From Bordetella genomosp. 13 (GTDB taxonomy: Bacteria; Pseudomonadota; Gammaproteobacteria; Burkholderiales; Burkholderiaceae_B), in the NCBI RefSeq assembly GCF_002119665.1, contig NZ_CP021111.1, positions 62,001 through 126,000 on the forward strand: a DNA stretch of 64,000 nucleotides, in the 5' to 3' direction. Below the pieces are notes generated by a model. It worked only from the letters and a program-made list of their open reading frames with translations, did no database searches and was not told where the DNA came from. Position 1 is the first letter of the stretch. Each line of letters begins with the position of its first letter. A program made the translations under genes and the position numbers. Positions 26,771 through 39,348 of the stretch are shown one piece after another.

Positions 26771-26905
26771 GTCCTTCATGCGTCTTGCGCAGCCGTGCCG
26801 GCCAATTGGAGGGAGGGAAGCCCCCGTCAGGGGGCCGAGGGCGCCTGATGGCGCGCCCGAGCCGAGCGACTTGGCCGGCACGGCTGCGCAAGACGCATGA
26901 AGGAC
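26771..26905. repeat. Palindromic intergenic repeat, copy C (inverted)
   Basis: Perfect 35-base inverted arms (26771-26805 and 26871-26905, beginning GTCCTTCATGCGTCTTGCGC) enclose the family core in the opposite orientation to copies A and B. The arms are the longest of the three and unlike the others. Copies B and C together fill much of the gene-free 26331-27081 region. Confidence 0.8.
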
Positions 26906-27081
26906 GCCTCAAGAACACATACTGGTCCAAACGCAGCAAAACCCCAACGCAGCAAAGACTGCGAAAGAACTGAAAAAAGGAAATACTGCAAAGCCACCGC
27001 AAGGCGTGCAAAGCAGCGACCAGAGGCAAACACCACGAACAAGGCGCCTTCGAGTGCCGCCCGCAGACGAGACAACACCCC
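26906..27081. other. A-rich gene-free stretch before liuB
   Basis: No supported gene is seen here or in 26538-26770. The stretch from about 26906 is unusually rich in A and in CAAAG/GCAAA words on the plus strand, unlike the surrounding G/C-rich DNA. It could be an untranslated leader of liuB or DNA of different origin. No promoter or terminator can be named with confidence. Confidence 0.4.
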
Positions 27082-28689
<1,608 letters not shown>

Positions 28690-28818
28690 GAGGGTCCACC
28701 CCCTACGCGCTTCGCGCGCCCCTCAGGGGGCGACACCGGCGGTCCGGCGGAGCCCGATCCGCGGTGTCTTCGGTGGCGGTGTCTGCCGTTGTAGATGTAC
28801 TTCTTTCGGACGAGCGAG
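28690..28818. other. Intergenic spacer with small hairpins between liuB and liuD
   Basis: The stretch contains CGCGCTTCGCGCG, a self-complementary hairpin, and CCCCTCAGGGGG, followed by GGTCCGGCGGAGCCCGATCC. Sequences of this style are common intergenic repeats in Burkholderiales, from general knowledge. Only one copy is present in this window, so I cannot show it is a repeat. Confidence 0.4.
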
Positions 28819-30846
<2,028 letters not shown>

Positions 30847-30865
30847 AAGACGTGTGAGTCGGTCC

Positions 30866-30917
30866 AGGCGCTTCCCGCCGCGTGCGCGGAGGGAAGCGCC
30901 TTTTTATTTTTTATTTT
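30866..30917 (+). terminator. Rho-independent terminator after liuD
   Basis: AGGCGCTTCCC (30866-30876) pairs perfectly with GGGAAGCGCCT (30891-30901) around a 14-base loop, and is followed by TTTTTATTTTTTATTTT. It is the clearest terminator in the window, and separates the liu operon from the convergent thiolase gene. Confidence 0.93.
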
Positions 30918-30935
30918 GTGCGGACGCCGTTGGCT

Positions 30936-32120
30936 TCACGCGATCTCGAACAGCCCGGCCGCGCCCATGCCGCCGCCGATGCACATGGTGACCACGACAT
31001 ATCGGGCGCCGCGCCGCTTGCCCTCGATGAGCGCATGGCCTGTCAGTCGCGAGCCGGTCATGCCATAGGGATGGCCCACCGAGATGCCGCCGCCGTCCAC
31101 GTTGAACAGCTCGGGGTCGATGCCCAGGTGGTCGCGGCAGTACAGCGCCTGGCACGCGAACGCCTCGTTCAGTTCCCACAACCCGATATCCGACACCTTC
31201 AGTCCGTGGGCCCGCAGCAGCTTGGGCACGGCGTACACCGGGCCGATGCCCATCTCTTCGGGCGCGCAGCCGGCCACGGCCATGCCGCGGTAGATGCCCA
31301 GCGGCTGCAGCCCGCGCTGCTCGGCCAATTGCCGGTCCATGACGACGCAGGCGCTGGCGCCGTCGGACAATTGGCTGGCGTTGCCCGCCGTCACGGTGCC
31401 GCCCTCGATCACGGGCGCCAGCTGCGCCAGCGACTCATAATTGGTCTGCGGCCGGTTCCCTTCGTCGCGGCCCAGCTCGACCTCGCGGTAGCTGACTTCG
31501 CCGCTGTCCTTGTCCGTGACCTGCATGGTGGCCTGGATGGGCACGATCTCGGCGTCGAAGCGGCCCGCCTGCTGCGCGGCCGCCGTGCGCTGCTGCGAAG
31601 ACAGCGCGTAGCGGTCCTGCGCCTCGCGCGAGATGCCGTATTTCCTGGCGACGATCTCGGCGGTCTGCAGCATGGGCATGTAGATCGCGGGCGCGGCCGC
31701 GATCACGTTGGGGTCCTGCGCCTCGGAGGCCAGCTTGTAGAACACCTTCTGCACCGCCGAGATGTTCTCCTGCCCGCCCGCCACCACGACGTGCATGCCG
31801 TCCACCATGATCTGCTTGGCGGCCGTGGCGATCGCCATGAGGCCCGACGCGCATTGACGTTCGATGGTCTGCGCCGCCACGCTGACGGGCAGGCCGCCCG
31901 CCAGCGCCGCGTGCCGGCCGATGTTCATGCCGGCGGTGCCGGCGGTCAGCACGGTGCCGACGACGACGTCGTCCACCTCGTCCGGCGCGACGCCGCTGCG
32001 TTCGACGGCATGCCGGATGGCGTGCCCCATCAGGGTGGGCGACTTGATGTGGTTCAGCGACCCGCGAAAGGCGCGGCCGATGGGCGTGCGGGCGGTGGAG
32101 ACGATGACTGCTTCTCTCAT
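30936..32120 (-). CDS. Acyl-CoA thiolase (PimB-like)
   Basis: A 394-residue thiolase. Cys90 lies in IERQCASGLMAI, the histidine in GGGISVGHPYGMTGSRL (about 352), and the second Cys in VTMCIGGGMGAAGLFE (about 382). It is the last gene of a three-gene operon (CoA ligase, FadB-like fusion, thiolase), the same trio as pimA, pimF and pimB of dicarboxylic-acid (pimeloyl-CoA) degradation. It should cleave the 3-ketoacyl-CoA formed by the preceding enzyme. It ends 19 bases after the liuD terminator on the opposite strand. Exact chain-length preference cannot be told from sequence. Confidence 0.88.
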   Translation of the reverse strand: MREAVIVSTARTPIGRAFRGSLNHIKSPTLMGHAIRHAVERSGVAPDEVDDVVVGTVLTAGTAGMNIGRHAALAGGLPVSVAAQTIERQCASGLMAIATAAKQIMVDGMHVVVAGGQENISAVQKVFYKLASEAQDPNVIAAAPAIYMPMLQTAEIVARKYGISREAQDRYALSSQQRTAAAQQAGRFDAEIVPIQATMQVTDKDSGEVSYREVELGRDEGNRPQTNYESLAQLAPVIEGGTVTAGNASQLSDGASACVVMDRQLAEQRGLQPLGIYRGMAVAGCAPEEMGIGPVYAVPKLLRAHGLKVSDIGLWELNEAFACQALYCRDHLGIDPELFNVDGGGISVGHPYGMTGSRLTGHALIEGKRRGARYVVVTMCIGGGMGAAGLFEIA

Positions 32121-32129
32121 GTCGAGATC

Positions 32130-34256
32130 CTAGGTTCGGTTCGTGTGGGTGTCCGACAGCGTCGTGCCCTGCGCGGCGCAGCGCTCGAGCAGCGGCGACA
32201 AGGTCCAGTAGCCCTGCGCGTTGCCCTTGACGTCAGCGTAGTGCGTCAGCCGGTCCCGCACAACGGGCAGGCCTATGACGTGGTCGGCCATGAAGATCGG
32301 ACCGCCCAGGTAGTCCGGGAATCCGTAGCCGTGCGTCCAGACGACGTCCACGTCGCCGGGGCGGTAGGCGATGCCTTCCTCCAGGATGCGGGCGCCTTCG
32401 TTGATCAGCGGATACAGGCAGCGTTCGACGATTTCCTGGTCCGCGATGCGGTCGCGGCGTGCGATGCCGTGCCGGCGCGCCAGCTCCTCGCACAGCGCTT
32501 GCACCTCGGGATCGTCGACGGCCTGGCGGCCCTCGTAGCGGTAGTAGCCCTTGCCCGCCTTCTGGCCCAGGCGGCCGGTTTCCAGAAGCCTGCCGACCAC
32601 GGCGCGATAGGCGGGGTCATCGGGGCGCAGGCCGTTCTTCTCCTGCTCGATGACGATCCTGGCCGCCACGTCCGTGCCCGCCATGTCCAGCATGCGGCAC
32701 GGCCCCATGGCCAGCCCGGCGTTTTCGATGGCGCGGTCCACTTGGCGCGGGCTGGCGCCCTCCATGAGCAGGAAATCGGCTTCGCGCAGGTAGCTTTCCA
32801 GCATCCGGTTGCCGATGAAGCCGTAGCAGACGCCCGACACCACGGCGGTCTTGCCGATGGTCTTCGAAAGCCGCATGACGGTGGCCAGGACGTCGGGCGC
32901 GGTCTCCCTGCCGCGCACCACTTCCAGCAGCCGCATGATGTTGGCGGGACTGAAGAAATGCATGCCGACGAAGTCCGCCGGTCGGCCGCTGGCCTGCGCC
33001 AGCACGTCGATGTCCAGCGTGGAGGTGTTGCTTGCCAGGATGGCGCCCGGCTTGCAGCGTACGCCCAGCATGCGGCAGACATCCTGCTTGATCTGCATGT
33101 CCTCGAACACGGCCTCGATCACCAGGTCGCAGTCCGCCAGGTCGGCGGGGTCCAGGCTGGGCCGCAGGCAATCGAGCGCTGCCCGCACCCGCTCGTCGGA
33201 AAGCCGACCCTTGGCGACCTGGCCGTCGTAGGTCCTGCGTATGTGTTCCACGCCCTTGTCCAGCGCTTCCTGGCGCGTTTCAAGCAGTACCGAGGGTATG
33301 CCCGCGCCGAGGAAGTTCGTGACGATGCCGCGGCCCATGGTGCCCGCGCCGATCACGCCGATCTTGCGGATCGGCCGCAGCGGCGTGTCGGCCGGCAGGC
33401 CGGGCAGCTTGGCGGCCTGGCGCTGCGCGAAGAACAGATGACGCAGCGCCTGCGAGGTATGCGACAGCCGGCATTGCTCGAACAGCCGCCGTTCCTCGGC
33501 CAGCCCCGCGCGAAAGGGCTGGGTCAGCGCGGCTTCGATGCACTGCACGATGGCCAGGCGCGCGGGGTACTGCGGCCTGGCTTCAGCGTCTGCGCGGGCC
33601 TGCCGCAGCGCGGCCGCATCCAGCCCGCCGCTGTCCACCTGGCGTAGGCACGTCGGGCGCGGCCCCGCGCCCTCGCGCAGCAGGTCCAGCGCATAAGCCA
33701 GGCCCGCGGCCCGGGGCGGGTCGGCGCTCAGGCGATCCAGCAGGCCCATGTCCAGGGCGGCTTGCGCGCCCACGCGCTTGCCGCTGGAGATCATCTCCAG
33801 CGCGTGGCGGGCGCCGACCAATCGGGGCAGGCGCTGCGTGCCGCCCGCGCCCGGCAGTATGCCCAGCTGCACCTCGGGCAGGCCCACCTGGCTGTCCGGA
33901 TGCGCCACGCGGTAATGGCAGGCCAGCGCGAGCTCCAGGCCGCCGCCCAGCGCCATGCCGTGCATGGCGCACACCACCGGCTTGGGCAGCGATTCCAGCG
34001 CGTCCATCACCGGATTGAACAGGTCTACGCGCGGCTGGGCGGCAGGCCCCTGCAATTCGGCGATGTCGGCGCCGCACACGAAGCTGCGGCCGGCGGCATA
34101 CAGCACCACGGCCTGGCAGGCGGCGTCCGCGGCGGCCTGCGCCAGGGCCTCGCGCAACTGCCGCAGCAGCGCCGCCGAGGCGGCGTTGACGGGGGGATTG
34201 TCGATTTCCAGCAGGGTCACGCCCGCTTGCCGGTGTATGCGCAAAGGGCTGCTCAT
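32130..34256 (-). CDS. Enoyl-CoA hydratase / 3-hydroxyacyl-CoA dehydrogenase fusion (PimF/FadB-like)
   Basis: A 708-residue bifunctional enzyme. The N-terminal crotonase domain (about 1-190) has both catalytic glutamates, in [10 protein letters not shown] and [18 protein letters not shown]. The dehydrogenase part begins with the NAD motif [13 protein letters not shown] (about 298-310), followed by SNTSTLDID and [17 protein letters not shown], then two C-terminal dimerisation domains. It overlaps the upstream ligase gene by four bases (ATGA) and precedes the thiolase by nine bases. It would carry out the middle steps of beta-oxidation of the acyl-CoA made by the ligase. Confidence 0.92.
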   Translation of the reverse strand: MSSPLRIHRQAGVTLLEIDNPPVNAASAALLRQLREALAQAAADAACQAVVLYAAGRSFVCGADIAELQGPAAQPRVDLFNPVMDALESLPKPVVCAMHGMALGGGLELALACHYRVAHPDSQVGLPEVQLGILPGAGGTQRLPRLVGARHALEMISSGKRVGAQAALDMGLLDRLSADPPRAAGLAYALDLLREGAGPRPTCLRQVDSGGLDAAALRQARADAEARPQYPARLAIVQCIEAALTQPFRAGLAEERRLFEQCRLSHTSQALRHLFFAQRQAAKLPGLPADTPLRPIRKIGVIGAGTMGRGIVTNFLGAGIPSVLLETRQEALDKGVEHIRRTYDGQVAKGRLSDERVRAALDCLRPSLDPADLADCDLVIEAVFEDMQIKQDVCRMLGVRCKPGAILASNTSTLDIDVLAQASGRPADFVGMHFFSPANIMRLLEVVRGRETAPDVLATVMRLSKTIGKTAVVSGVCYGFIGNRMLESYLREADFLLMEGASPRQVDRAIENAGLAMGPCRMLDMAGTDVAARIVIEQEKNGLRPDDPAYRAVVGRLLETGRLGQKAGKGYYRYEGRQAVDDPEVQALCEELARRHGIARRDRIADQEIVERCLYPLINEGARILEEGIAYRPGDVDVVWTHGYGFPDYLGGPIFMADHVIGLPVVRDRLTHYADVKGNAQGYWTLSPLLERCAAQGTTLSDTHTNRT

Positions 34257-35896
34257 GACGCCTGCCTGCCTTCCGGATGGTCGACGAGGTAGTCGCCGTA
34301 CTGCTTGCGCAGCGCCGCCTTGTTGAGCTTGCCGGTGGCGGTGTGCGGAATGCTGTCTACGAAGAGGATGTCGTCCGGCAGCCACCACTTCGCCATCCTG
34401 CCGGCCAGGAAGTCGTACAGCTGGGCCTTGTCGATGCGCATGTCGGCCTTGGGCACCACGAACAGCAGCGGCCGCTCGTCCCACTTGGGATGCCGGGCGC
34501 CGATCACGGCGGCCTCCTGCACGGCGGGATGCATGGTGGCCGCGTGTTCCATGTCGATGGAGGAAATCCATTCGCCGCCCGACTTCACCAGATCCTTGGC
34601 GCGGTCGGCCAGGCGGATGTAGCCCAGCGAGTCGATCGATGCGATGTCGCCGGTGTCCAGGTAGCCGTCGTCCGTGACGCTGTCGGCCGGCTGGTTGAAA
34701 TAGGCGCGCACGATGCACGGCCCGCGCACCTGCAGGTGGCCGATGGTCTTGCCGTCGCGCGGACGCAGTTCGTTGCCTTCGTCCACGATGCGCGTCTCGA
34801 CCAGGAACGGCGGGCGGCCCTGCGACTGTTGCAGATGCGCGCGCTCGTCGCCTTGCAGACCGTCGTTCTCGACGCGCATGGTGCAGATGGATCCCAGCGG
34901 ACCCATTTCGGTCATGCCGTACGAGGCGCGTACTTCCGCGCCGTGTATCTCCTGCAGCGCATCCAGCACCGGCCGCGGGCAAGGCGAGCCGCCGACGTAC
35001 ACGCGCCGCAGCGCGGTCAGGCGCCTGCCCTGCCCGCGCAGGTGGTCCAGGACCGTCTGCCAGATGGTGGGCACGCCGCCCGTCACGGTGACCTGTTCGT
35101 CGACCAGCAGGTCGGCCACCGAGGCGCCATCCATGTGCTGGCCCGGAAACACCAGTCCGGCGCCCGTCATCGGCGCCGAAAACGGCCAGGTCCATCCATT
35201 GGCGTGATACATCGGCACGAGCACCATCACGTTGTCGCGGGCCGAGAACCCGTACATGTCGGGCGCGCAGCCGGTCAGCGACATCAGGATGATCGAGCGG
35301 TGCGAGTACAGCACGCCCTTGGGGTTGCCGGTGGTGCCGGACGTATAGGTCAGCGCCGCCGCGGTGTTCTCGTCGAAGTCCGGCCAATGGAAATCGGCGT
35401 CGGTATCGCCCAGCCAGGCTTCGAACGAGATGGCGTTGGGCAGGCTGGTGGCCGGCATGTCGGCTTCGTCCGCCAGCACGATGTAGCGCCGCACGGTGGG
35501 CAGTTGCGCGGCCAGGGGTTCCAGCAGGGCGACGAAGCCCGGATCCACGAACATCAGCTGGTCCGCGGCGTCGTTCACGATGTGGACGATCTGCTCGGAG
35601 AACAGGCGCGGATTGACCGGGTGGTAGACGGCGCCGATGCCCGCGATGCCATACCAGCATTCCATGTGGCGGGCGGTGCTCCAGGCGACCGTGCCGATGC
35701 GGTCGCCGGCCCGGATGCCGTCGGCAAGCAGCCGCTTGGAAATGCGCAGGGCCGTCTCGTGCACCTGGCGGTAGTCGCTGGCCTGCACGCTGCCGTCGGC
35801 CAGCCGCGTCGCGACGCGGCGCTGGCCATGCTCGCGGGCGGCGTATTCGATGACGCGCTGGCACAGCAGTGGCCACGCTTGCATGAGCCCCAACAT
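34253..35896 (-). CDS. Acyl-CoA synthetase, AMP-forming (PimA-like)
   Basis: A 547-residue acid:CoA ligase. The P-loop is TYTSGTTGNPKGVLYSH (about 177-193), followed by ASYGMTEMGP, GYLDTGDIASID and the KDLVKSGGEWISS hinge. The catalytic lysine is in HTATGKLNK near the C-terminus. The start at 35896 follows AGGAGACAGG; an ATG at 35950 would lie above the promoter's -24 element. The gene leads a sigma-54 transcription unit with a fused hydratase/dehydrogenase and a thiolase. The acid activated is not known; medium-chain or dicarboxylic (pimelate-like) is consistent. Confidence 0.9.
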   Translation of the reverse strand: MLGLMQAWPLLCQRVIEYAAREHGQRRVATRLADGSVQASDYRQVHETALRISKRLLADGIRAGDRIGTVAWSTARHMECWYGIAGIGAVYHPVNPRLFSEQIVHIVNDAADQLMFVDPGFVALLEPLAAQLPTVRRYIVLADEADMPATSLPNAISFEAWLGDTDADFHWPDFDENTAAALTYTSGTTGNPKGVLYSHRSIILMSLTGCAPDMYGFSARDNVMVLVPMYHANGWTWPFSAPMTGAGLVFPGQHMDGASVADLLVDEQVTVTGGVPTIWQTVLDHLRGQGRRLTALRRVYVGGSPCPRPVLDALQEIHGAEVRASYGMTEMGPLGSICTMRVENDGLQGDERAHLQQSQGRPPFLVETRIVDEGNELRPRDGKTIGHLQVRGPCIVRAYFNQPADSVTDDGYLDTGDIASIDSLGYIRLADRAKDLVKSGGEWISSIDMEHAATMHPAVQEAAVIGARHPKWDERPLLFVVPKADMRIDKAQLYDFLAGRMAKWWLPDDILFVDSIPHTATGKLNKAALRKQYGDYLVDHPEGRQAS

Positions 35897-35933
35897 ATCC
35901 TGTCTCCTGAGTTCGGCGAACACGGAAGCAACT

Positions 35934-35949
35934 TGCAAGATCCATGCCA
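35934..35949 (-). promoter_or_regulatory. Sigma-54 (-24/-12) promoter, ligase-hydratase-thiolase operon
   Basis: On the minus strand the sequence is TGGCATGGATCTTGCA, with GG and GC exactly ten bases apart, as sigma-54 requires. It puts the transcript start near 35923, about 27 bases before the ligase ATG at 35896. Four similar sites control the other units of the island. Confidence 0.85.
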
Positions 35950-36010
35950 AGGCGCTTCCCTGGCCAACGGGCCTTCAAAGAAGCGACGGAATGTCCATGC
36001 AGGACGCATC

Positions 36011-36028
36011 TGTCTTCGCCGAGGACAG
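36011..36028. promoter_or_regulatory. Candidate enhancer (UAS) dyad, copy 1
   Basis: TGTCTTCGCCGAGGACAG has 8-base arms (TGTCTTCG / CGAGGACA, 7 of 8 complementary) around one central base. It recurs at 41787-41804 with a change only at that central base. It lies between two divergent sigma-54 promoters, 60 bases from one and 43 from the other. It is a likely binding site for the enhancer-binding protein encoded at 55.5 kb. Confidence 0.7.
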
Positions 36029-36070
36029 TCGCGCGCGTGCCGGCGGCGGCCGCGACGGCGCGGGCCGCGG

Positions 36071-36086
36071 TGGCACCGTTATTGCT
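36071..36086 (+). promoter_or_regulatory. Sigma-54 promoter of the SDR gene
   Basis: TGGCACCGTTATTGCT has the GG-N10-GC spacing and the best -24 box (TGGCAC) of the plus-strand sites. A run of T follows the -12 element. The start of the SDR gene is 60 bases downstream. Confidence 0.82.
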
Positions 36087-36145
36087 TTTTGGGTAGGCGC
36101 GAGGCCGCCAGCCCTTTGGCGGCGTGCGATCCGGAGAACCGAGTG

Positions 36146-36922
36146 ATGAAGGATGAACGCATATTCCGCCTGGACGACCAGGTTGCCGTGGTGACGGGCG
36201 GAGCGGGCGGCATCGGCCGCGCCATCTGCGAGATGTTCGCCAACGTGGGCGCGCGCGTGGCTTGCGTGGACCACGACGGCGACGCGGCCGAGGCCTGCGC
36301 CCGTGCGATACGCGAGGCCGGCGGCCACGCCATCGGCATGGCCTGCGACGTGTCGGACGAGGCGCAGACCCTGAAGGTGGCGGAGGACGTGCGGCGCGAA
36401 CTGGGCGGGCCGCGCGTGCTGATCAACGGCGCGGCCATGCTGGACCGGTCGGGCACCATCCTCGACATCGACCCGCGTGAGTGGGAACAGGTGATGAAGG
36501 TGAACCTGACGGGCGTCTACCTGATGTCGCGCGCGGTGCTGCCGGCGATGATCGAGGCGGGCGGCGGCTCGGTGGTGCACATCGCGTCGATGCACGCGCG
36601 CGTGGGGCGCGGCGGGCGCGTCAGCTACACCTCGGCCAAGGGCGCGCTGCTGCAACTGGCCAAGACCATGGCCATCGATCATGCGGCCCAGGGCATACGC
36701 GTGAATACGCTGTCGCCGGGCGCGGTGGAGACGCGCCGCATCACCTTCCGCTACGGCACCCTGTCGCCCGAGGCGCGCCGCCAGGCCGAGTCCAAGTACC
36801 TGTTGGACCGCTTCGCCGATCCGTCCGAGATCGCGGCGGCCGCGCTGTTCCTCGCGAGTCCCGCGTCGTCGTACATGACGGGCGCGGACCTGTTGGTCGA
36901 CGGCGGCTATTGCGCGGTGTGA
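36146..36922 (+). CDS. Short-chain dehydrogenase/reductase
   Basis: A 258-residue SDR. The NAD-binding motif is VVTGGAGGIGRAI (about 15-27), the NNAG-equivalent is LINGAAML, the catalytic serine is in VVHIASMHA, and Tyr/Lys are in SYTSAKGALL. The C-terminal VDGGYCAV is typical. It probably oxidises a secondary alcohol; a 2-hydroxycyclohexanecarboxyl-CoA type (BadH-like) or other ring hydroxyacyl-CoA is a reasonable idea. CCGGAG precedes the ATG. It stands alone in its transcription unit, driven by its own sigma-54 promoter and closed by a hairpin. Confidence 0.87.
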   Translation: MKDERIFRLDDQVAVVTGGAGGIGRAICEMFANVGARVACVDHDGDAAEACARAIREAGGHAIGMACDVSDEAQTLKVAEDVRRELGGPRVLINGAAMLDRSGTILDIDPREWEQVMKVNLTGVYLMSRAVLPAMIEAGGGSVVHIASMHARVGRGGRVSYTSAKGALLQLAKTMAIDHAAQGIRVNTLSPGAVETRRITFRYGTLSPEARRQAESKYLLDRFADPSEIAAAALFLASPASSYMTGADLLVDGGYCAV

Positions 36923-36932
36923 GGAACGTGGC

Positions 36933-36954
36933 AGGACGGGCGCCGGCCCGTCCT
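36933..36954. terminator. Hairpin between convergent SDR and Bug-protein genes
   Basis: AGGACGGGC and GCCCGTCCT form a perfect 9-bp stem with a 4-base loop. It sits in the 44-base gap between the stop codons of convergent genes, the place for a bidirectional terminator. No clear T-run follows. Confidence 0.6.
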
Positions 36955-36966
36955 CGGCATGCTCCT

Positions 36967-37962
36967 TCAGTCGGCCTTCGGAATCCCCAGTTCGTCCACC
37001 GCGCGAATGTACAGGTCGCGCTGGCTGCGGGTGAACTCGGCAAGCTGTTCGCTGCTCATGGGGTTGTAGGACACGCCGGCCGTATGCATGGCCTTCTGCA
37101 CGTCCGCATCGGTGAACGCGGCGCGGAACGCTTCGTTCAGGCGTTTGACGATTTCCGGCTTCATGCCGGCCGGGCCGTAGATGGCCAGCCACCCGCCGCC
37201 CGGCGAGAACGGCACTTCGGTCAGGCCGCTTTCCTTCATGGTGGGCACGTCGGGCAGCAGCGGGCTGCGCTTCGGCAGGGTCGTCACCAGCGCCTTCAGT
37301 TCGCCCGTCTTCACGTATGGAATGGCCGCGGTCGTGCCGAAGAACGCCTGCATGCGGCCGGGCAGCAGGTCGTTGATGACCGCCGTCTCGCCGCGATACG
37401 CCACGTGCTGCATCTCCAGGCCGTACTGCTTGTTCATGTACGCGAAGGTCAGCCGACCCTGGTTGTTGCCCGTGCCGTAGTTGTACTTGGCGGGATTCTT
37501 CTTCACCACGTCCATGAACTCGGCGATGTTGTCGGCCGGAAAGTCCTTGGGCGTGTACAGGTAGAACGAGAAGTCCACCGTGCCGGCGATCGGCGTGAAG
37601 GCGGTCACCGGATCGAAGGGCGCCTTGTTGCGCAGGGCCGGCACGATCATCATCGAGCCCGCCCCGCCCCACAGCACTCGATAGCCGTCGGGCGCGGCGC
37701 GCATCACGTCGGTGGATCCGATCAGGCCTTCGGCGCCGGGTTTGCTCTCCACCACCACCGGTTGGCCGAGCTGCCTGGCCGCCGCTGCCGCGATGGCGCG
37801 GGCCACCGTGTCGGCGGCGCCGCCCGCCAGGTACGGCGAAACCAACGTGACGGCGCGGCTGGGATAGTTGTCGGCGGCGGCGGGCATGGCGTGCATGAGC
37901 ATGCCGGCGCCCAGTGCTGCGAGCAGGGTGCGGCCCTGCTTCGTGATGGATGTCGCGAACAT
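36967..37962 (-). CDS. Bug-family (TctC-like) periplasmic solute-binding protein
   Basis: A 331-residue secreted receptor of the large Bordetella Bug family. The signal peptide ends near PAAADN (about residue 31). YPSRAVTLVSPYLAGGAADTVAR at the mature start, VVESKPGAEGLIGSTDVMRAAPDGY and YGTGNNQGRLTFAYM are family hallmarks. Such proteins bind carboxylates for TTT transporters, but no tctA/tctB genes lie near. It is the last gene of a sigma-54 operon with acyl-CoA dehydrogenases, so the ligand could be the alicyclic or dicarboxylic acid degraded by the island. Confidence 0.88.
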   Translation of the reverse strand: MFATSITKQGRTLLAALGAGMLMHAMPAAADNYPSRAVTLVSPYLAGGAADTVARAIAAAAARQLGQPVVVESKPGAEGLIGSTDVMRAAPDGYRVLWGGAGSMMIVPALRNKAPFDPVTAFTPIAGTVDFSFYLYTPKDFPADNIAEFMDVVKKNPAKYNYGTGNNQGRLTFAYMNKQYGLEMQHVAYRGETAVINDLLPGRMQAFFGTTAAIPYVKTGELKALVTTLPKRSPLLPDVPTMKESGLTEVPFSPGGGWLAIYGPAGMKPEIVKRLNEAFRAAFTDADVQKAMHTAGVSYNPMSSEQLAEFTRSQRDLYIRAVDELGIPKAD

Positions 37963-37998
37963 GAGATGTGTCTCCTTTGGTGGTAAGGGCGGGACGGC

Positions 37999-38916
37999 TC
38001 AATCGGCCTTCGCCGCCTGGGTGTCATTGGCGATGAATTCGTAGATGCGCGACAGGTCCGCCGCGCCCAGGCCGGCCGCCATGGCCCGGTCCCAGACCGC
38101 CGCGGCGGCCGTGGCGGCGGGGCAGGCCGTGTGCTGCCTGGCGGCTTCCGCCACCGCCAGCCGCACGTCCTTGTGCAGGATGTCCAGGCGCGCTCCGGTG
38201 TCGAACGCGCCGCTCAGCACCTGCGCGGGCAGCGTCTCTTCCGTGGCGCGGCTGCGGCCGGTGCTGGCGTTGATGACCTCGAGCGCGGTCTTCAGCTCGA
38301 TGCCCGCCGACCGCACCATGTGCATCATTTCGCAGGCCAGCGTCAGGTTGGCGGCGTTGAGCATGTTGTTGGCCAGCTTCAGCACCTGCGACTGGCCAGG
38401 TTGCGTGCCGATGTGGAAGAGGCGATCGGCCAGGACGGACAGCACCGGACGCGCCGCGTCGAACGCGGCCTGAGAGGCCGACACGAAGCAGGACAACCTG
38501 CCCGCTGCCTCGCCGCGCGGGCCGCCGCTGACCGGGGCGTCCAGCACCTCGATGCCCCGCGGCCGCAGGCCGTCGGCCAGCGCGTGCAGCGTGGACTGGC
38601 CCACGGTCGAGGTCTCCATCATCCAGCGCATGCGCGCGCCTTGCCGCAGGCCGTCTTCGCCCAGCGCGACCGCCAGGCTGATCTCGGGCGCGGGCAGGCA
38701 GATCACGACGAGCTCGGCGAGGTCGGCGACCTCGCGCGGGGTGGACGCGGCCTGCGCGCCGCCGGCCACGAAGGGCTGGAGCGCGGCGGGATTGCGGTCG
38801 CAGACCACCATCGGCAGTCCGGCCCGCAGCAGGCGCAGGGCCATGGGCCTGCCCATGTCGCCCAGGCCCACGAATCCCACCGGGACGGCGCCGGTCGGTG
38901 CGTGGCTGGCCGTCAT
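37999..38916 (-). CDS. 3-hydroxyisobutyrate dehydrogenase-family oxidoreductase
   Basis: A 305-residue NAD(P)-dependent beta-hydroxyacid dehydrogenase. The cofactor motif VGFVGLGDMGRPMALRLL lies near the N-terminus (about 13-30). The substrate motif DAPVSGGPRGEAAGRLSCFV (about 125-144) and the catalytic lysine region KLANNMLNAANL (about 172-183) follow. Its substrate in this operon is unknown. Its start overlaps the stop of the carboxymuconolactone-decarboxylase-like gene by four bases. Confidence 0.87.
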   Translation of the reverse strand: MTASHAPTGAVPVGFVGLGDMGRPMALRLLRAGLPMVVCDRNPAALQPFVAGGAQAASTPREVADLAELVVICLPAPEISLAVALGEDGLRQGARMRWMMETSTVGQSTLHALADGLRPRGIEVLDAPVSGGPRGEAAGRLSCFVSASQAAFDAARPVLSVLADRLFHIGTQPGQSQVLKLANNMLNAANLTLACEMMHMVRSAGIELKTALEVINASTGRSRATEETLPAQVLSGAFDTGARLDILHKDVRLAVAEAARQHTACPAATAAAAVWDRAMAAGLGAADLSRIYEFIANDTQAAKAD

Positions 38917-39329
38917 GGCGTTCCTTCGAGCTCGGTGAGGTCGATGTTCTCTTCCTTCAGGATGCGCCGCGCGATGGCGAAGCAGTCGCGCCCGACGGGC
39001 ACGCCGCAATAGAAGGACAGGTGCATCAGGACTTCGCGCAGCTGCGCCAGCGGTACCTTGGTGCGCTTGAGCGCGATGCGGAAGTGCAGCTCGAACTCTT
39101 CCATCCGCCCCAGGCCGGCCAGCATGCCCAGGTTGATGAGGCTGAGCTGCTGGTGGGAGAGCACGCCGCGCGCCCAGGTGCGGCCCCACAACTCGTTGTT
39201 CAGGTACTTCTGCCATTCCCGGTCGAAGGGCGACAGGCTGGCCAGCATGGGGTCGACATACTCGTCGCCGATGATGGTGCGCCGGGTCTTGTCCCCGATC
39301 TCGGTGAAGTCATCCGGTTTCTGCGTCAA
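38913..39329 (-). CDS. Carboxymuconolactone decarboxylase-family protein
   Basis: A 138-residue protein of the CMD/AhpD fold: DPFDREWQKYLNNE-like DPMLASLSPFDREWQKYLNN and WARGVLSHQQLSLINLGML are followed by MHLSFYCGVPVGRDCFAIARRIL. The active-site CxxC of AhpD is absent, so it is not a peroxidase; real substrate unknown. I chose a TTG start at 39329 because AGGAG lies just before it, while the ATG at 39383 would lie inside the upstream gene. The leader contains a tiny ATG-TCT-TGA frame that ends within this TTG. Confidence 0.78.
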   Translation of the reverse strand: MTQKPDDFTEIGDKTRRTIIGDEYVDPMLASLSPFDREWQKYLNNELWGRTWARGVLSHQQLSLINLGMLAGLGRMEEFELHFRIALKRTKVPLAQLREVLMHLSFYCGVPVGRDCFAIARRILKEENIDLTELEGTP

Positions 39330-39348
39330 GACATTCTCCTGGTGGTAA

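Noticed and set aside
15454..26905. The palindromic repeats as a CRISPR array or insertion sequence
   Set aside because: There are only three separated copies, with no regular spacers, no cas genes and no transposase frame.
26331..27081. Possible small genes in the liu gap
   Set aside because: Frames there run through the repeat cores or A-rich sequence and show no ribosome site, domain or normal codon use.
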